A stretch of DNA of 64,000 nt from contig JAVMKO010000022.1 of assembly GCA_032164245.1 (NCBI GenBank), positions 14,383,845 to 14,447,844 on the forward strand, given 5' to 3'. Made by a program: the position numbers and the translations under genes. Each line of letters opens with the position of its first letter. Within the stretch, counting starts at the first letter, position 1. The DNA comes from Sternotherus odoratus. Taxonomy: Eukaryota; Chordata; Testudines; Kinosternidae. Below are positions 1-40,525 of the stretch, piece after piece. The notes below the pieces were generated by a model that was not told the origin of the DNA, ran no database searches, and saw only the letters and a program-made list of their open reading frames with translations.

Positions 1-3000
1 CAGATGGTGACAAAACACACATTCTGCTAATTAAGATACTCTGCTGACTAGGGAAGTGGCAGAGCTGGGATGGGGGGTGGGGGAGGAGAGAGCACACACG
101 AGAAGCCTTCCCTCTCTCTCTCCCCTCTTCCCCCCCAGCCTTGCACATCCCAAGATACCATCAGTGCCCTGCACCTCACCCCACTGCCCCCACCAACCCT
201 CCACAGTCACCTGTGTGCATGGCCCTTGAGGGAACACAGGGGAGGGGGGGACCTAGCTGGACTTCCTCAGATTCCTCTCTGCTAAGAGAAGTACCAGCTC
301 TTTCCCCTTTCTCCTGGGTGGATTATTTCTGCACAAAGGAGAACAGGCTCTTTCATTAGGAAGCTGCTTCTTGAGAGGAGTTTTAAAGAGTGTTGCAGAG
401 AAGTAAATTTTTCTTTCTAGCAATTTGTCATTCTTAGACAGTTAGCATCTGTGTTAACTATACACCCAGCTCTGTAATTTGGATTGTGTTCGTGCAAGGT
501 GGACATGCATTACAGTCCTTTCTGGGATCAGCAGCTCGAGTGGCTTGTGGCAGACAGCTAGGCTGGAAACCTCGATTTTTGACTTACATTTAAATGGATT
601 AGCAAATTAAGAATAGTTTTAGCCTTAATCAGCATTTAGCATTACACAGTTTCTAAAAGAACATTTACTTACCTTAAAGTAATGTGGTTCTTTGTGATGT
701 GTTGTCCACACCCATTCTGCTCTTGGTGCATATGTGGCCAATGTAAACAGGATCAGGTTCTTTTAGCCAGCAGTGTCCACTGAGGCTATCCCTGCACCCT
801 AATGTTCTCACATCCCATGCCAGATCAAGAGCAGCGCAGACTCAATCATCCCCACCTCCTTTGCCAATACAGAACCCCAGAGGAATAGGAATCCACAGTA
901 GTGGAGGTGGTGTATTGTGGAACCCATGGGGACAACACACAAGAGCTGGTTACAGTATGGTAAGTAACTTCTCAGAGATGGTCCACAGGGATGCACTTTT
1001 GGTGATTCAAACCAAAAAAGTTATGCGTTTCCTTGGTGGGGCAAGTTACAGGACTCACTTGGGTAATGACTAAGACAACCCTATCAAAGCAGGCATCCAA
1101 CGGGGAAGCCTCTACCAAGGAACAGTATATTGTAAGTGTGGGAAACTGAGCTCCATGTAGCTGCCCTAAAGATTTTAGAACCAGAAACAGTCTTCAAATG
1201 TGGGAAAGATTGAGGGGGGAAAGTTTTTTTTTTTTTAATAAAAAATCTAGGCTTTGAAGAATGGCAAAGTACAGTATGAATTTGAATAGGATGTACAGAG
1301 ACACTGCTGCCAGATGGACCCTCGGAAACATTCCACATTGTTTCAGGGCGAGTCAGCAGTCCACTAGTGCTGAAATGGGCAGTCAAGGGCAATAGCTGGG
1401 GCCGAGATGCCACAATAGAAAACTAAGTGGAAAAAGTAGTTTTCCAAGTCAGTCTAGTTAAGGCTTTCCTGCTCTGGAGCAGAATGTTCTGAACTTCAGC
1501 TGAACAGCTTTTCAGTGGACGTCATCCTGTCAAACATCCAGGCTGTCAGGCACAAGAAAGCAGGGTCCGACCATTGTTCTGCAAGACGGTCGGGTAAGGC
1601 CAGCAAGGTGATGGGGGCTTTGGTAAATGGTAAGTAAGGGCCTATTACCAGAACTGCCTATAGCCTGGGCAGTCATGATCAGCCATGACTTGCCTCACTT
1701 CCCTCAGTATCAGTGGAGATTACCTACTCCTCCTGTCATCATGAAGCATAGATGTGGTGCTGTCAGCCCTCGACTGTGGATCTCTGGAGTAAAGGCAGAA
1801 ATGCTTTCTATGCCTGTCAGGAGTGCTCTAGGTGGGTAGGAGATGAAGTTGGTACTGAGGATACCACCTTTTACCTGCCATACTGAAGGCTTATCAGCTA
1901 GTGGCTTAGTTATCACCACCCTAAACCTCTCAAGGAAAGGAGACTCCAGTACCAGGCCCAGTGAAAAGTCACCAAGTACCAAAGGCTCAGTATCAAGAGA
2001 CATGGTCCACAGGTCCACTGGATACCATTGGTGCTGTTAACAGTTGGTATTAGGATGCCAGAAGGACCCTTTAGCCTTTGGGTGCCCCTTCACTGTTGAG
2101 AGGACAAGAGGAATCTTGTGCCTTAACTGTCGATTACTGCAAAACCCTTTTCTCTGCCCTTGACAAAGGTAACCTTGCCCAGCTCATATCCATTCAGAAT
2201 GCTGCTGCAAAGATCACTTTCCAGGCTCCCCTTCTCTATGGATCAAATGTCATCTGCTTGTCGTCATCTTAAAGACTTCACATCCTACACCCATCTGCTG
2301 TGCCTTGTCCTATACGTGGACTGTAAACCTTTGCGGCATGGACGGTCTTCGTACCGCACCCGGTTTAAGACTAGGGCCTGTAAATGCAGTGATGTAAATA
2401 ACTTGCTCAGTAGGCACAGGTGACCTACACTTCAGCTCAACTCTGGCGTCTGGCTCCTTCCTACCTCGGAGGTTGAAGCTGGAATTGATGCAGATGTTGG
2501 GGTCTCTGTTAGGAGGAGGAGGTTGGGGTGGAATCTCTCTTCACTGAGGTGTTCATGGAAGACAGATCTAGTGGCATCCGTCCTTTCACTGTCCAGCAAG
2601 GCTTGCAGAGAACTCCAAGAAGAACAATTTTCACTGGGCTTTTTTTCCCAGTTCTTTGAGTCACTCAGATCTACATACATGACTACAATCGCCCGCAGTA
2701 TAATGCTCTCCCAAACAAATAATGGGCACCAGGTGCCCATTAAGTGGCACTGAGGTTTTGCACTGAGGGGAGATTTCATTTTGGCTATTTGCTAGAGCCC
2801 TTGCACAGAGGGGAAGGGTTCTGTCCTAAAAACCCGGAAGCTCATTAAAAAGGATATTTTGTTGTGTACTGGCAACAAGCCTAACACAACTACATACACA
2901 CAGAAGTAGGTGGGTACTGCAGGAGTTCCATGTCGTTGTAACCAGCAATGAAAAGGAACTAAGACAGTTGCCCCCCCGCCGCCCCCTTTACATCCTTTGA

Positions 3001-3207
3001 TGGAGATGTGCATATTCAAGGACATTACAGCACAGGCACTTCCCCCGGAAGATACTGCAGGCAAAACCTCATCTGATCTCATGTACGTGGGGTACATGTG
3101 CACCAAGAGTGCAAATCATATGGACAATACATCTCGAAGAATCAAGACTATTTCCCTTACTTCTAGAGAGTCATTTTTCACACTAGGCGGTTATCTTAAG
3201 AGTTTAC
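1..3207 (-). other. CSDE1 last visible intron
   Basis: It holds no exon that I can support. The expected final CSDE1 exon is absent. The stretch at about 660-1080 and 1430-2040 looks like decayed interspersed repeat, and 2078-2400 is an L2-like relic. The first 300 bases are C-rich low-complexity sequence. Confidence 0.5.
2078..2400 (+). mobile_element. L2-like LINE relic, end of ORF2 and 3' tail
   Basis: The translation contains DYCKTLFSALDK and LISIQNAAAKI, matching the L2/Rex-type C-terminal pattern LDYCN-x-L...LQ-x-VQNAAAR. Further on, GTAAACCTTTGCGGCATGGA resembles the conserved L2 3' tail. It is old and broken. Confidence 0.5.
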
Positions 3208-30542
<27,335 letters not shown>

Positions 30543-32639
30543 CTCATACAGCTGTGATAACATAGTACAATATTACAACTAGTCAATATTTAGCACAACT
30601 GTAAAGACACACAAGTCAATGTTACTAAGTCCATATCCTATAAGAGGTTAAATTAATTAGAACTTCACATAGAAATAGTAAACCCACATTTCAGTTCTTT
30701 TCACAGGTTTACTGAATTGTTTTCAAGAAAAACATACTTGGCTACATTTCTAGTCCTGCATTTCCATTTTCTTTCCGGTCACAGGTTGGTTCAAACTAGC
30801 AGGAGCATAGCCAGGTCCTAAACAGAACCTAGAGGCCAAAAGGGGATCAACATTGGAAAGAAGTGTATAGAAGTACCTTTGGAGCAGAGGTAGTTACCAC
30901 AGATGTTATACACTGACCAATTAAAATCCTCTCAACTGCAATTATAATAGCAGTTGCTAAAATCAACTCAATTCAGAGCCCCTTCCATCTTCAAAACTTT
31001 TTTCCATTGTACAGTATGCTCCCCACTAGAACAGGATAGTGTTCTATTGTCCCATTTTAAAGGGAGAGCAGAACAGATTAGTTTAAGGGAAGCAGTAGTC
31101 ATCACTTCAGCAAGATTGACCCTGACACTACCAACAGTGGCCAGGGGACTGGATATGGCTCCCACTGAAACCCATGGGAAGATTCCCATGGACTGAAATG
31201 GGTTGAGGATCAGGGTTTTTCTTTGCATCTATGCCACTGGGGAGTTCCTCCAAATTAAATTCCCATGTCCAGCACTCCACTTCTCAAATTAGAATAGCTG
31301 AAAGTTGAAAGACTAGTTAAGTCTGAGAGAACCTTTAGGAAGGCTTGAGTGTTTCACCGTTCCCAATTTATTAACGATCCATGACTTTCATTAGAAAAGC
31401 TTCTCTGACAGAGAAGGCTGAACAGAGAGAGAGAGACAAATCCTGAGAGATGCTGAACACTTGAAAACTTTAATCTATTCTTAATGGGAATTGCAAATGG
31501 TATGCTTCCCAGAGAATTTGCTCCTTTATGTCATGTCAAGAGTAAGCTGAACCCTTCTATTGCTCAGGATTTTAACTCTTCTCCATTTGGTATAGTACAG
31601 TTGCCAGCAACTTTGTTACAAGCCTTAGTTTGGGCAGTTGATTTCTCTAGCGCCATATTTAGCATAAATACCTGATGCAGGTCATAGAAAAATCTGTTCT
31701 TCCATAGAGCTAGTGTACAAATGAAAATACTGAAAACTAATCATTTATGGTAAATATTAGATAAAAATGCAAATATTGAGTTTTATGAATAGTTGTACAG
31801 TCAAGTTAATTATCACCGGTTTTGTTGCCATCACATTAAACCTTGTAACTGAATAAAACAAGTTTGGACCAGTAAAGTTTTACGTGGGGCAGGAGACTAC
31901 TTCTCCTGTGAAAACAGTAACTCCACCAAGCTGCTTCAAAACCATTTTTCCTATGTTCTTGAGACATCCTGGGTGACCGAAAGCATTTCATACGCAGTTA
32001 CAACAGACCAGGAGAGATTTCTCTGCTACACTGGAATTTTTAAGACTAGAGCTTTCTGCTGAGTCACAATGATGTATGGATTCATTCTTTTAAAGTAACA
32101 CACAAGAGTGAAAAGCTTTTAAGAAACCTCACAACTTTACCTCAGTTTTGTTCAGACTGATGCAGTTTCTCAATTCAGCAATAACCAAGGTTCTTAACTT
32201 CTATGACTGAATAAAATATGAAACTCTACAGATTCCAGGAAAACAAAATCAATCATCAATACATCAACTAAAGCTTAACACATGACTTAGTTACATTTTC
32301 AGTTTAAATATTAGCAACTAGTACAAGCTTTAGAGAACACCTAAAGAATTTCTAGTAGCTATGCCAAAATGTACTAGCAATTATATCATGGAGACAGTAT
32401 CAAATGCACTCACCCACTACAACACTAGCTCCAAGGCAAAATTCTAAAACTACAAACTCCAAAATCATAATTTTGGTATATTAAGAAAGATGCTCAAATA
32501 ACTAACATTTAAGGAATAAAGTTATTAGAATGTCCTCAACAGCTCTACACGTATAGGCTTATGGCAGAGGGCTCTGCTAAGACAGACCACAATTTCCATC
32601 TTTGGGATACCCACCTTCAAAGTGGTGCAGCCCTTAAGG

Positions 32640-32928
32640 CAGTGGTGTCCAAAACGTTGGACACTAGCCACATGTGGCAAATAGGCTATTGAATTGTGGC
32701 TTATGCATGACAATGCACGGGTCTGTGAATCCACTTTTTCTGCAGTAAACTTTATAAAATCCAAGTAAAATCTGGAGGCTGAGTTAAGATGCACAGTATG
32801 AATTATAGACCAGATTTCAGGGTTATGGTAGTAGTATGTTTTTTTTATCCTTTTTTATAATCTGGCGAATAAGAAAAAAATCAAAACCACAAGCCTGGCT
32901 ACCATCAAATTTCTATTGGACTCCACTG
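32640..32928. mobile_element. hAT-type MITE (CAGTGGTGTCC ends)
   Basis: The ends are CAGTGGTGTCCAAAACGTTG and, inverted, ATTGGACTCCACTG. Flanks CCTTAAGG and CCCTAGGG agree at 6 of 8 positions, consistent with an aged target duplication. Size is 289 bp. Confidence 0.7.
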
Positions 32929-33178
32929 CCCTAGGGCACCTCCCTCCCTCTGTGAAGCAGGCAGCATCAAGAGAAGGCAACACCCTTACTTCAACAGCGA
33001 TTAACATTAAAATGTGAGAAGAGCTGGTGTCCTGCAAATGGTTAATAGTGAGGAAATGGTGGGGGGGGGGGGAATGAAATGGTTCTCAAATTGAAAATAG
33101 CTCAGCAATAGTATGGGTGAAGCAACTAACCTACTCTGGAACAGCTACAGTGAGGGTGGCAGACCCCTCACATTGATA

Positions 33179-33302
33179 TAGGGTGACCAGATGTCCCAGT
33201 TTTATAGGGCCAGTCCTGATTTTTGGGACTTGTTCTTATATAGGATCCTATTACCTCCCCCCCCCCCATCCTGATTTTTCACACTTGCTGTCTGGTGACC
33301 TT
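33179..33302. mobile_element. MITE with TAGGGTGACCAGAT ends
   Basis: The inverted ends TAGGGTGACCAGATG and TGTCTGGTGACCTT enclose 124 bp. The 9-bp sequence ACATTGATA flanks it on both sides (33170-33178 and 33303-33311). Confidence 0.8.
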
Positions 33303-33311
33303 ACATTGATA

Positions 33312-33958
33312 AACCCACAAAAGCTTATGATCCTTAAGATCTGCTAGGGCTGATCTTCACTGGGGCAGGAGGGCTGGAGGGGAGAATTGACTGAAGATTC
33401 ACATAGCTGAAGTTGTGTGAATAATGTAGCTAAAGTCGGCATATCTTCAGCTGACTTACCTGCCATCCTCACAGCGGCAGCAGTCGGCGGCACACTCCCC
33501 CGTCAACTCCAGCTTGAGCCTCACGGCAAACTGGAGTTCTGGAGTCGACGGGGGAGCCACTAGCGATCGATTTATCACATCTTAACAAGATGCAATATAT
33601 CGATTGCCAAAAGATTGATCACTACCCGCCAATCTGGCGGGTAGTGAAAAAGTACCCTTAGTCTATGGGCTTGTCTTCACTTGAGCCGGCAGGGATCGAT
33701 CTTTTGGTGATCGATTTATCGCATCTCGTTAAGACGTGATAAATCAATCACCAGCGGCTCCCCCGTCAACTCCGGAAGTCCAGCTCCTGAAGAGGCGCAA
33801 GCTGGAGTCGATGGGGGACCACGCCGCTGACCGCCACTGCCGTGAGGGTGGGAGGTAAGTCTGCTGTAGAGACGTCGATTTCAGCTACGCGTATCTACAG
33901 TCGATTTCCCCCCCTAGTGGAGACCAGCCCTATAAGGTGCTACAAGACTGTTGTTTTT
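33312..33958 (+). mobile_element. AAGCTTATG-core retroposon split by an inverted MITE dimer
   Basis: The left part (AACCCACAAAAGCTTATGAT) and the right part (TAAGGTGCTACAAGACTG) are the two halves of the retroposon family, separated by the element at 33345-33930. ACATTGATA recurs directly to its right (33959-33967). Confidence 0.6.
33345..33930. mobile_element. Head-to-head dimer of an ATCGATTTATC MITE
   Basis: The outer ends are inverted: TAGGGCTGATCTTCACTGGG on the left, CCCCTAGTGGAGACCAGCCC on the right, with TA on each side. Two copies in opposite orientation meet near 33660. Arms such as GGAGTCGACGGGGGAGCC and GGCTCCCCCGTCAACTCC can pair, so the intronic RNA could form a long hairpin. 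Confidence 0.75.
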
Positions 33959-35047
33959 ACATTGATAAGAGGGACCTAATTTTTATTAATTCCATTTGAA
34001 AAATGGCCTCTGCATGCTTCTGAAGCAGAACTGCCAGTAAATGCAGGTATCTTTAACTAGAAGTGTTCAAGTGCAAAAACATCCTCAACTAACTAAAGTA
34101 AAGACACTTCGATGTAACTGATCTTGCTCAAAGGAAGTTTTTGCATTATACCATTTGAGACAGTTTGGGTTTAATTTTAAGACTATTTCTAGAATGGTGA
34201 AAATTTGTACACCGATTGGGCCATAAGATGATAAATTCAGTCCGACAGGAGATGCACTGCCCAGGTTAGCACTAACGTTTGCAGTAGGGAGAGAAATCAG
34301 CAAGGAAAATTCAACAAGTTCTTTCCAAGTGCTTGACATATTTCTACGCCCATTTCAACTTAATTGTATAATGCTGAACAACAAAATCAAACAAGATTTA
34401 CATGCGCCACTTATCCAGAGTCCCATCATGAAAGGTGTTCTTGAGGAAGCTTTCAAACAAGAGGCTAGATCAAAATAAAATTAAATAAAAGTTGCCATTG
34501 CTGTACTAGTCTACAGAAGCTTGGATTGTTTTTTGCAATGCAGAATCCAGATGCTTTTTGCTAGACTAGATCCATAGGTACTCTTCCAATGCAGCAGTCC
34601 ATTACTAAGTCAGTTTGTACATCTAACCTGCCAGTTTAGAGAAGTGGGGACTATTAACCACAGCAGTATCAGTATTGGAGGAAAAATAGGAATTTTATTA
34701 AAAACAATTTAAAGCATTAGAGTAAACTGATATTTCAAGGGACACCTGGAAAAAATTGCAGAAGCTTTGAGAAATGATTGCATGCATTTACAAGATTGCT
34801 TTCCATTACTGGCCAAGTGAATACAAGCTACAAGTGAGAATTCCTAAAGAGATTGATTGATTCCATTTAAAACTATTAATGGAAGCAATCAGATTCTATT
34901 AATTCTACTCTCATACATTTGAGACCAACTCACACTAGTCTATGCAATAGTGAAAATTTGTTAAGTTTTATATTATACGCCAAATAATTGAAGGATTTAG
35001 CTCATAACCATTTATAACTGTTTAATAGAGATCGTACATGCACCAAC

Positions 35048-35131
35048 CTCGCAGTGATATTCAAATATTGCACTTTCAGTAGTATTCGCTGATTCTTCTG
35101 TTTCAGCACACGTTTCAAAGTATGAAGACTG
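35048..35131 (-). CDS. CSDE1: CSDE1 upstream alternative exon, open in frame (28 codons)
   Basis: A T-rich acceptor ending TAG|CAG and a donor GAG|GTTGGT bound an 84-nt segment with no stop in the frame that continues into the MENH exon. It reads QSSYFETCAETEESANTTES, then AIFEYHCE. Joined to the next exon it continues LYEMENH. It has no ATG, so it would be 5' UTR unless initiation is non-AUG or another upstream exon supplies a start. The acceptor is a NAGNAG, so 84 or 81 nt may be used and both keep frame. Chance openness over 28 codons is not rare, so coding status is uncertain. It may simply be a UTR exon of the long-isoform transcript. Confidence 0.42.
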
Positions 35132-36117
35132 CTATTATTAAAAAAAGACAGCAAGAGGAAAATGATCTATCAAGCTAATAAAGAATAACTGCTGCTGCAC
35201 TGGGGAGTTTCAGTGCAGCACTGGAGAAAACAAAGACTACTAGCAGCGTTGGGACGTGCTCTTTTGAAGCTGTTGAGTAGGCACAAACTTCTTGTTTCAG
35301 ATCAAGTGTTGTGTCTTCAGTGTAGGGTTACTCTTCTTTGGTCTTGTTTTGTTGTTACAATGTGGCGTGTTCCTTTCCTGATCTGAACGTGAAGCAGCAG
35401 TTTCAGGTGGTAAATTCTGTTCTGTTACACTTCATACTGGAGAAGGAAAAAAAAAACAAAACACACACACACACTAAGTATAACTGGGAGAAACCTATTA
35501 TAGACCATAAATTCCCACCACCAGGTACCTTGCTACTACCTTAATGCTGCAGGTTTGTCCTGTGTTGGGCAAGATTATCTGCTTTTATAGAGGCCCACTG
35601 ATTTTCCCATTTTTGGTCTTAGATTCCCAGGAGGATCCACCTCCAACCAGGGACAGAACAGAAAAATTTCCATCTCATGGCGGCCTCTGCAGATGCAGTA
35701 ATCCTTTCCAAGGAAGCGCCAACTTTAAAAACACTTCAACAGTAACTTTGCTTTGATCAATATCAAGTGAATGAAAGGTGTCATTATGTAAATGTGAACC
35801 TTTTCTCCTGAACTGTTTATATGATCCATTCGACAACATTTTATGTTTAGTTAGTTTCACAACCAACAAGCCCCCCCTGCCGTTGGTATGGGTCTTTGAT
35901 ACAGCCAGAAACTTGAAACAAACAAACAAACAAAAAACAACAAAAAAACAAACTAACAATGGCCAGGGAGATATAGGTGCAGATATAGAACCTAGAACTA
36001 TTTTTATTTATTTTATTTATTTATAACTACTTTGACTTTGTATAAAACTGAACTGATGGTGCCCCTTGAATCAGTCACTGCTGTAAGTAAACAACTGTAT
36101 ACTCTAAGATGATTATG

Positions 36118-36741
36118 AGTCAACAGTGTACCCTTGTTGCCAAGGCGGCTAATGGCATTTTGGGCTGTACAAGTAGGGGCATTGCCAGCAGATCAAGGGA
36201 CATGATTGTTCCCCTCTACTCGACATTGGTGAGGCCTCATCTGGAGTACTGTGTCCAATTTTGGGGCCCACACTAAAAGAAAGATGTGGAAAAATTGGAA
36301 AGAGTCCAGAGAAGGGCAACAAAAATGATTAGGGCCTGGAGCGCATGACTTATGAGGAGACGCTGAGAGAACTGGGATTGTTCAGTCTACAGAAGACTGA
36401 GGGGAGATTTGACAGCTGCTTTCAACTACCTGAAAGGGGGTTCTAAAGAGGATGGATCTAGAATGTTCTCAGTAGTAGCAGATTACTGAACAAGGAGTAA
36501 TGGTCTCAAGTTGCAGTTGGGAAGGTGTAGATTGGATATTAGGAAAAACTTTCACTAGGAGAGTGGTCAAGCACTGGAATGGGTTACATAGGGAGGTGGT
36601 AGAATCACTTTCCTTAGAGGTTTTTAAGGTCAGGCTTGATAAAGCCCTGGCTGGGATGATTTAGTTGGGGATTGGTCCTGCTTTGAGCAGGGGGTTGGAC
36701 TAGATGACCTCCAGAGGTCCCTTCCAACCCTAATATTCTAT
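36118..36741 (+). mobile_element. CR1 LINE 3' end, well preserved
   Basis: It runs from ACAGTGTACCCTTGTTGCCA through GAGAAGGGCAACAAAAATGA to GGACTAGATGACCTCCAGAG and TTCTATGA, the canonical CR1 terminus. It lies in CSDE1 intron 1. Confidence 0.9.
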
Positions 36742-37078
36742 GAAGGCAGATCAGTTGTACCATCATTTTATGACATGTCTAAAACCTCGTTATGCAACAC
36801 CTAGAGTCAATGAACAGCATAATTATATTAGACTATTCCACTCTGTAGTAATCACTGGGCATTACAATCCTTTCCAAACGCATACCGTTTCCATTTCCAC
36901 AAGCAGAGGGCTTAAAACAGAAAATGACATCTAATAGACTGGACTACTGGGTGAAAGTCAAACCATTAGGGCATAAGTATATCCTGCACACAAGCCAGTA
37001 CAAGTGTGTTCCATGGATAGAAAACAGTGAAGTTACATATTGCACAATTGGTTGAAACAGAGTAGCTAGCAATGGCTC

Positions 37079-37973
37079 ACTGTCGAACTGGCAGGGCATA
37101 TCTAGTGGCGTTCTACAGGGATCAGTCCTGGGTCTAGTATTTAATATTTTTATTAACAATTTGGATAGGGAATGGAGAGCATGCTTATAAAATGTTCAGG
37201 CAACACCAACCTGGGAGGAGTTGCAAGCATTGTGGAAGACAGGAATACATATCAAAAGGACCCTGCCTGACAAATTGAAGAATAAGACTGAATTCAACAA
37301 GATGAAATTCAATAAAGGTAGTGAAGTAATTTGCACTTAGGAAGCAAAGAGTAAATGTACAATAAAATGAGGAATAACTGGGTTGGTGGCAGTACTCCGG
37401 GAAAAGATTGGGAGAGGGTTAAAGTGGATCACAAATTAAATGTGAGTCAACAATTGATGCAGCTTTAAAAAAAAATATTCTGGGGTGTATTAACACAAGA
37501 GTTGTAAGAAAGATGAGAAAATTATCCCACTCTGCACAGCACTGGTGAGGCCTCAGGTGGAATACTATGTCCAGTTCTGGGTATCACATGTTAGGGAAGA
37601 TGAAGAAAAATTAGGAAGAGCCCAGAGGACAGCAACAAAAATGATCAAAGGTCTAGAAAACCTGACCTATGAGGAAAGGTAAAAAAATCGGGCTTGAGAA
37701 AAAGATGACAAGGGGGTACTGGATAATAGTCTGCAAATGTGTCAAGGGTTTTAGAAAGAGTGTCATCAATTGATCTCCATCTCCACCGAAGGCAGGACAA
37801 GAAATAAAAGGTTTAATCTGCAGCAAGGGAGATTTAGGTTAGATATTAGGAGGTTCTGGAATCCCCATCAGAGGGTTTTAAGAACGGGTTGGACAAACAT
37901 CTGCCAGGAAAGGTCTAAGTGCAGGTGGCTAGACTTGATGACTAAGGTCCCTTCCAGTACTATATTTCTAGTA
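37079..37973 (+). mobile_element. CR1 LINE, reverse-transcriptase end to 3' terminus
   Basis: The translation near 37086-37160 contains GVLQGSVLG and NIFINNLD, the conserved RT block of CR1. The rest is the CR1 3' region, ending ACTAAGGTCCCTTCCAGTAC. Several frame breaks show that it is dead. Confidence 0.85.
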
Positions 37974-38494
37974 TATTCCCCACATCATCTGGAGGCTGAG
38001 AAGAACAACTCAGCCTATGAGTGCTTTCTTTGCAACATTATTCCCCCTTTCTCCCAGCAGGATTTGAGAAATCATCCTCCACTGTGAAGCATAATACTGA
38101 CTAAGTCCACACTGATTTAAGGCTCCTCCTCCATAATCTGAAAATACCATACCAAGAGAGAAATTGTGATCAGAAACTTGTCAGACAACCCATAACTCTT
38201 AACACAACTATGCTACTATGGAAATACAAGGGGACTTGAGGTACTGCAGATGCACAAGGCCTCCATGCAAATAGCTCTGATTCAGTGGATCCCTGAAATA
38301 ATGGGTAAATCCAAATCCACAGGTAAATCCAGTTTTGTGGCTAGACCCCCCCTACTAGAGAACTACACAAACCCCTTAGCACTCAACATTGAGATCCCCC
38401 CACCGCAGATATACAAAGTCCTAGTTTCTCAGTAACTTTCCATATAATTAAAACACACCAACAGTACAAGTTTGCACATCTCTGCATGATCCAA

Positions 38495-38512
38495 GGGGGG
38501 GGGGGGGGGGGG
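38495..38512 (+). repeat. G18 homopolymer
   Basis: An uninterrupted run of 18 G in CSDE1 intron 1. Confidence 0.95.
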
Positions 38513-40509
38513 AAGAAAGACACTTGATTTTTGATGTTTCTTTAAAGTTTAAATTTATGGCCAGATCATTAATGCACCATTAGGAACAGGGAATTTGACT
38601 GAACATTTTGATGAAGCATGGGTGAGTCTTTCTAAGTTCTGCAATTCATCCAGCTAGTCATAAAAAGTCAAGAATGTGCACCACATTTTGAAGTTATTTA
38701 TAAGTGTTTCCAAAAAGCGTTAGGTTTTTAAGATTTCTCCCCTCACTACTCCCACACAACACCTGCAACAAATCAAGCCATTTGAGATGCAGAAGAGAGT
38801 AAATTGAGAAGCTTTACTAAAATAAAGTGACAGTATCCACTTGCCCATAATGGACAGAGAACATGCTGTTTTAAGGAGGCTAATTGTTACTAGCATCATC
38901 AGTGCAACTGGGGCTTCATGTCTCAACATGAAAATTACATACTGATTTGACAAAGAAGAAAACAGGGAAACTTAAAGGACATAATAAGGATGGAGAGAAC
39001 CTACTGAAAAGGTTGGGGGGAGGGGAGTGCCTTGCAAACAAGTCAGGATCCCCTTATTACAATATTTTTTATTCAAATTGCCTAGCATACTATCGGTACT
39101 GTTAAATTAATGCTACATTAAACACTTTTTAGCCTTGCAGAAACATGACTTAGTTATTTCATGAACTGATTCAAAGTATTTCTTATCCTAATTACAAGTC
39201 TGCCAAGGCTAATTTAATCAGATATGGAAAAAATAAGCACACTTTAATTTGATAACTTTGGTTTGATACAAGATGAGTTTAGCATTCTTACAGTATAGGA
39301 GAAGGTTTGGTGAGTCGGACAGAACTTAAGTAAAATCTGAATGTGCGTCCGCCTCAAATTCTTTACTTTTCAACTCAGCTGCTATAAATACTCCTTCCAG
39401 CTATAAACAAGGAAAGCAGCTGCCCAGCCCTCAAGTCACAGTGGTCTCTGCATTTGTATATTTACAGCAGAGAGGATTAACTCAGAGACAAAGCTAAAGC
39501 TATACATGTCTTCCGGTTTAAGGTCTTTCAAGTTTTAATTTAGTTTAGTTTAACTTTAGTTTAAATAAGAGGGTTATTAAGTGCTCCCCACATGCAGGTT
39601 TTCAGTTCAACAGAATAAAAAACTGTCAGGCTGCAACCACAACCATTTTCTATTACCCATTCTTTCAAAACTGGGGCATATCATCCAGTTTCACATAAGG
39701 CAACAGATGGGGTTAAAACACCATGTGTGTTTAACTCAAATGCGTTTATTTATAATGCATCTAAGAGAACAATGCTGCCATATTTAATGGAAGTTAGATG
39801 TTACATTTTAGCTAGCAAGCCACAGATCTGAAGACATAATACTAATAATTTATAGTACATTTTCCTTTGGAGATCCTTCAAATATTTCATTGTTTAAGCA
39901 CCTATCAGCTAAAGGTAACAGGAATAAGAACTCCAGAAGACTCCATAGGAAATCCACAAAACTAGGGCAATGCAGTAGCAATTGTTAGATGCTATTACTC
40001 TGAAACAGATTGTTTAAAAGCAGGTGGGGTGGGGGTAAAGAATCAAGGTAGAGGTTGAAGTGACAAATTTGTTAGTAGGCCATGCAAGTCAACAGATGTA
40101 TTTAAAAACAATTCAAACAGAAACAATGGTAAATATTAAAGCAAACTTAGTTTTAGCCTTTAAAGTGGTTTAGAGCTAACGAGTGTATCTTGTGGAATGA
40201 CTCCAGACAAAGAACAGATTCTGATGCATCATTCTCATTAGCAGGGCACCCATAGGGGCCTGCAGCAAACCAAGCGGCCCGTGCAGACATTTACAGTGCA
40301 CTGGCGCATGGTATCCAGGCGCATGTTAGGCTGGAGGGAGCGGCTACAAGACACGTTACTTTGCAGCAAGATGGTGGCTGCTTGGAGAGACTGAGGAGGA
40401 AAAACCACGGGCACCCTGGCTTGGGGTGGGCTGAACTCCTCAGCCCCGTACGCGCTGGGCAGAGAAGTGGCGCTGCCTTGCCCGGGGCTGCCAGGCGAGG
40501 CTCAGGGAA

Positions 40510-40525
40510 GGGGGGGGGGGGGGGG
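40510..40525 (+). repeat. G16 homopolymer in CSDE1 CpG island
   Basis: A 16-G run within the promoter-proximal CpG island. A 12-G run follows at 40671-40682. Confidence 0.95.

Noticed and set aside
1..3207. NRAS or the last CSDE1 exon at the left edge
   Set aside because: No sequence encoding the CSDE1 tail or the NRAS N-terminus was found on either strand in this stretch.
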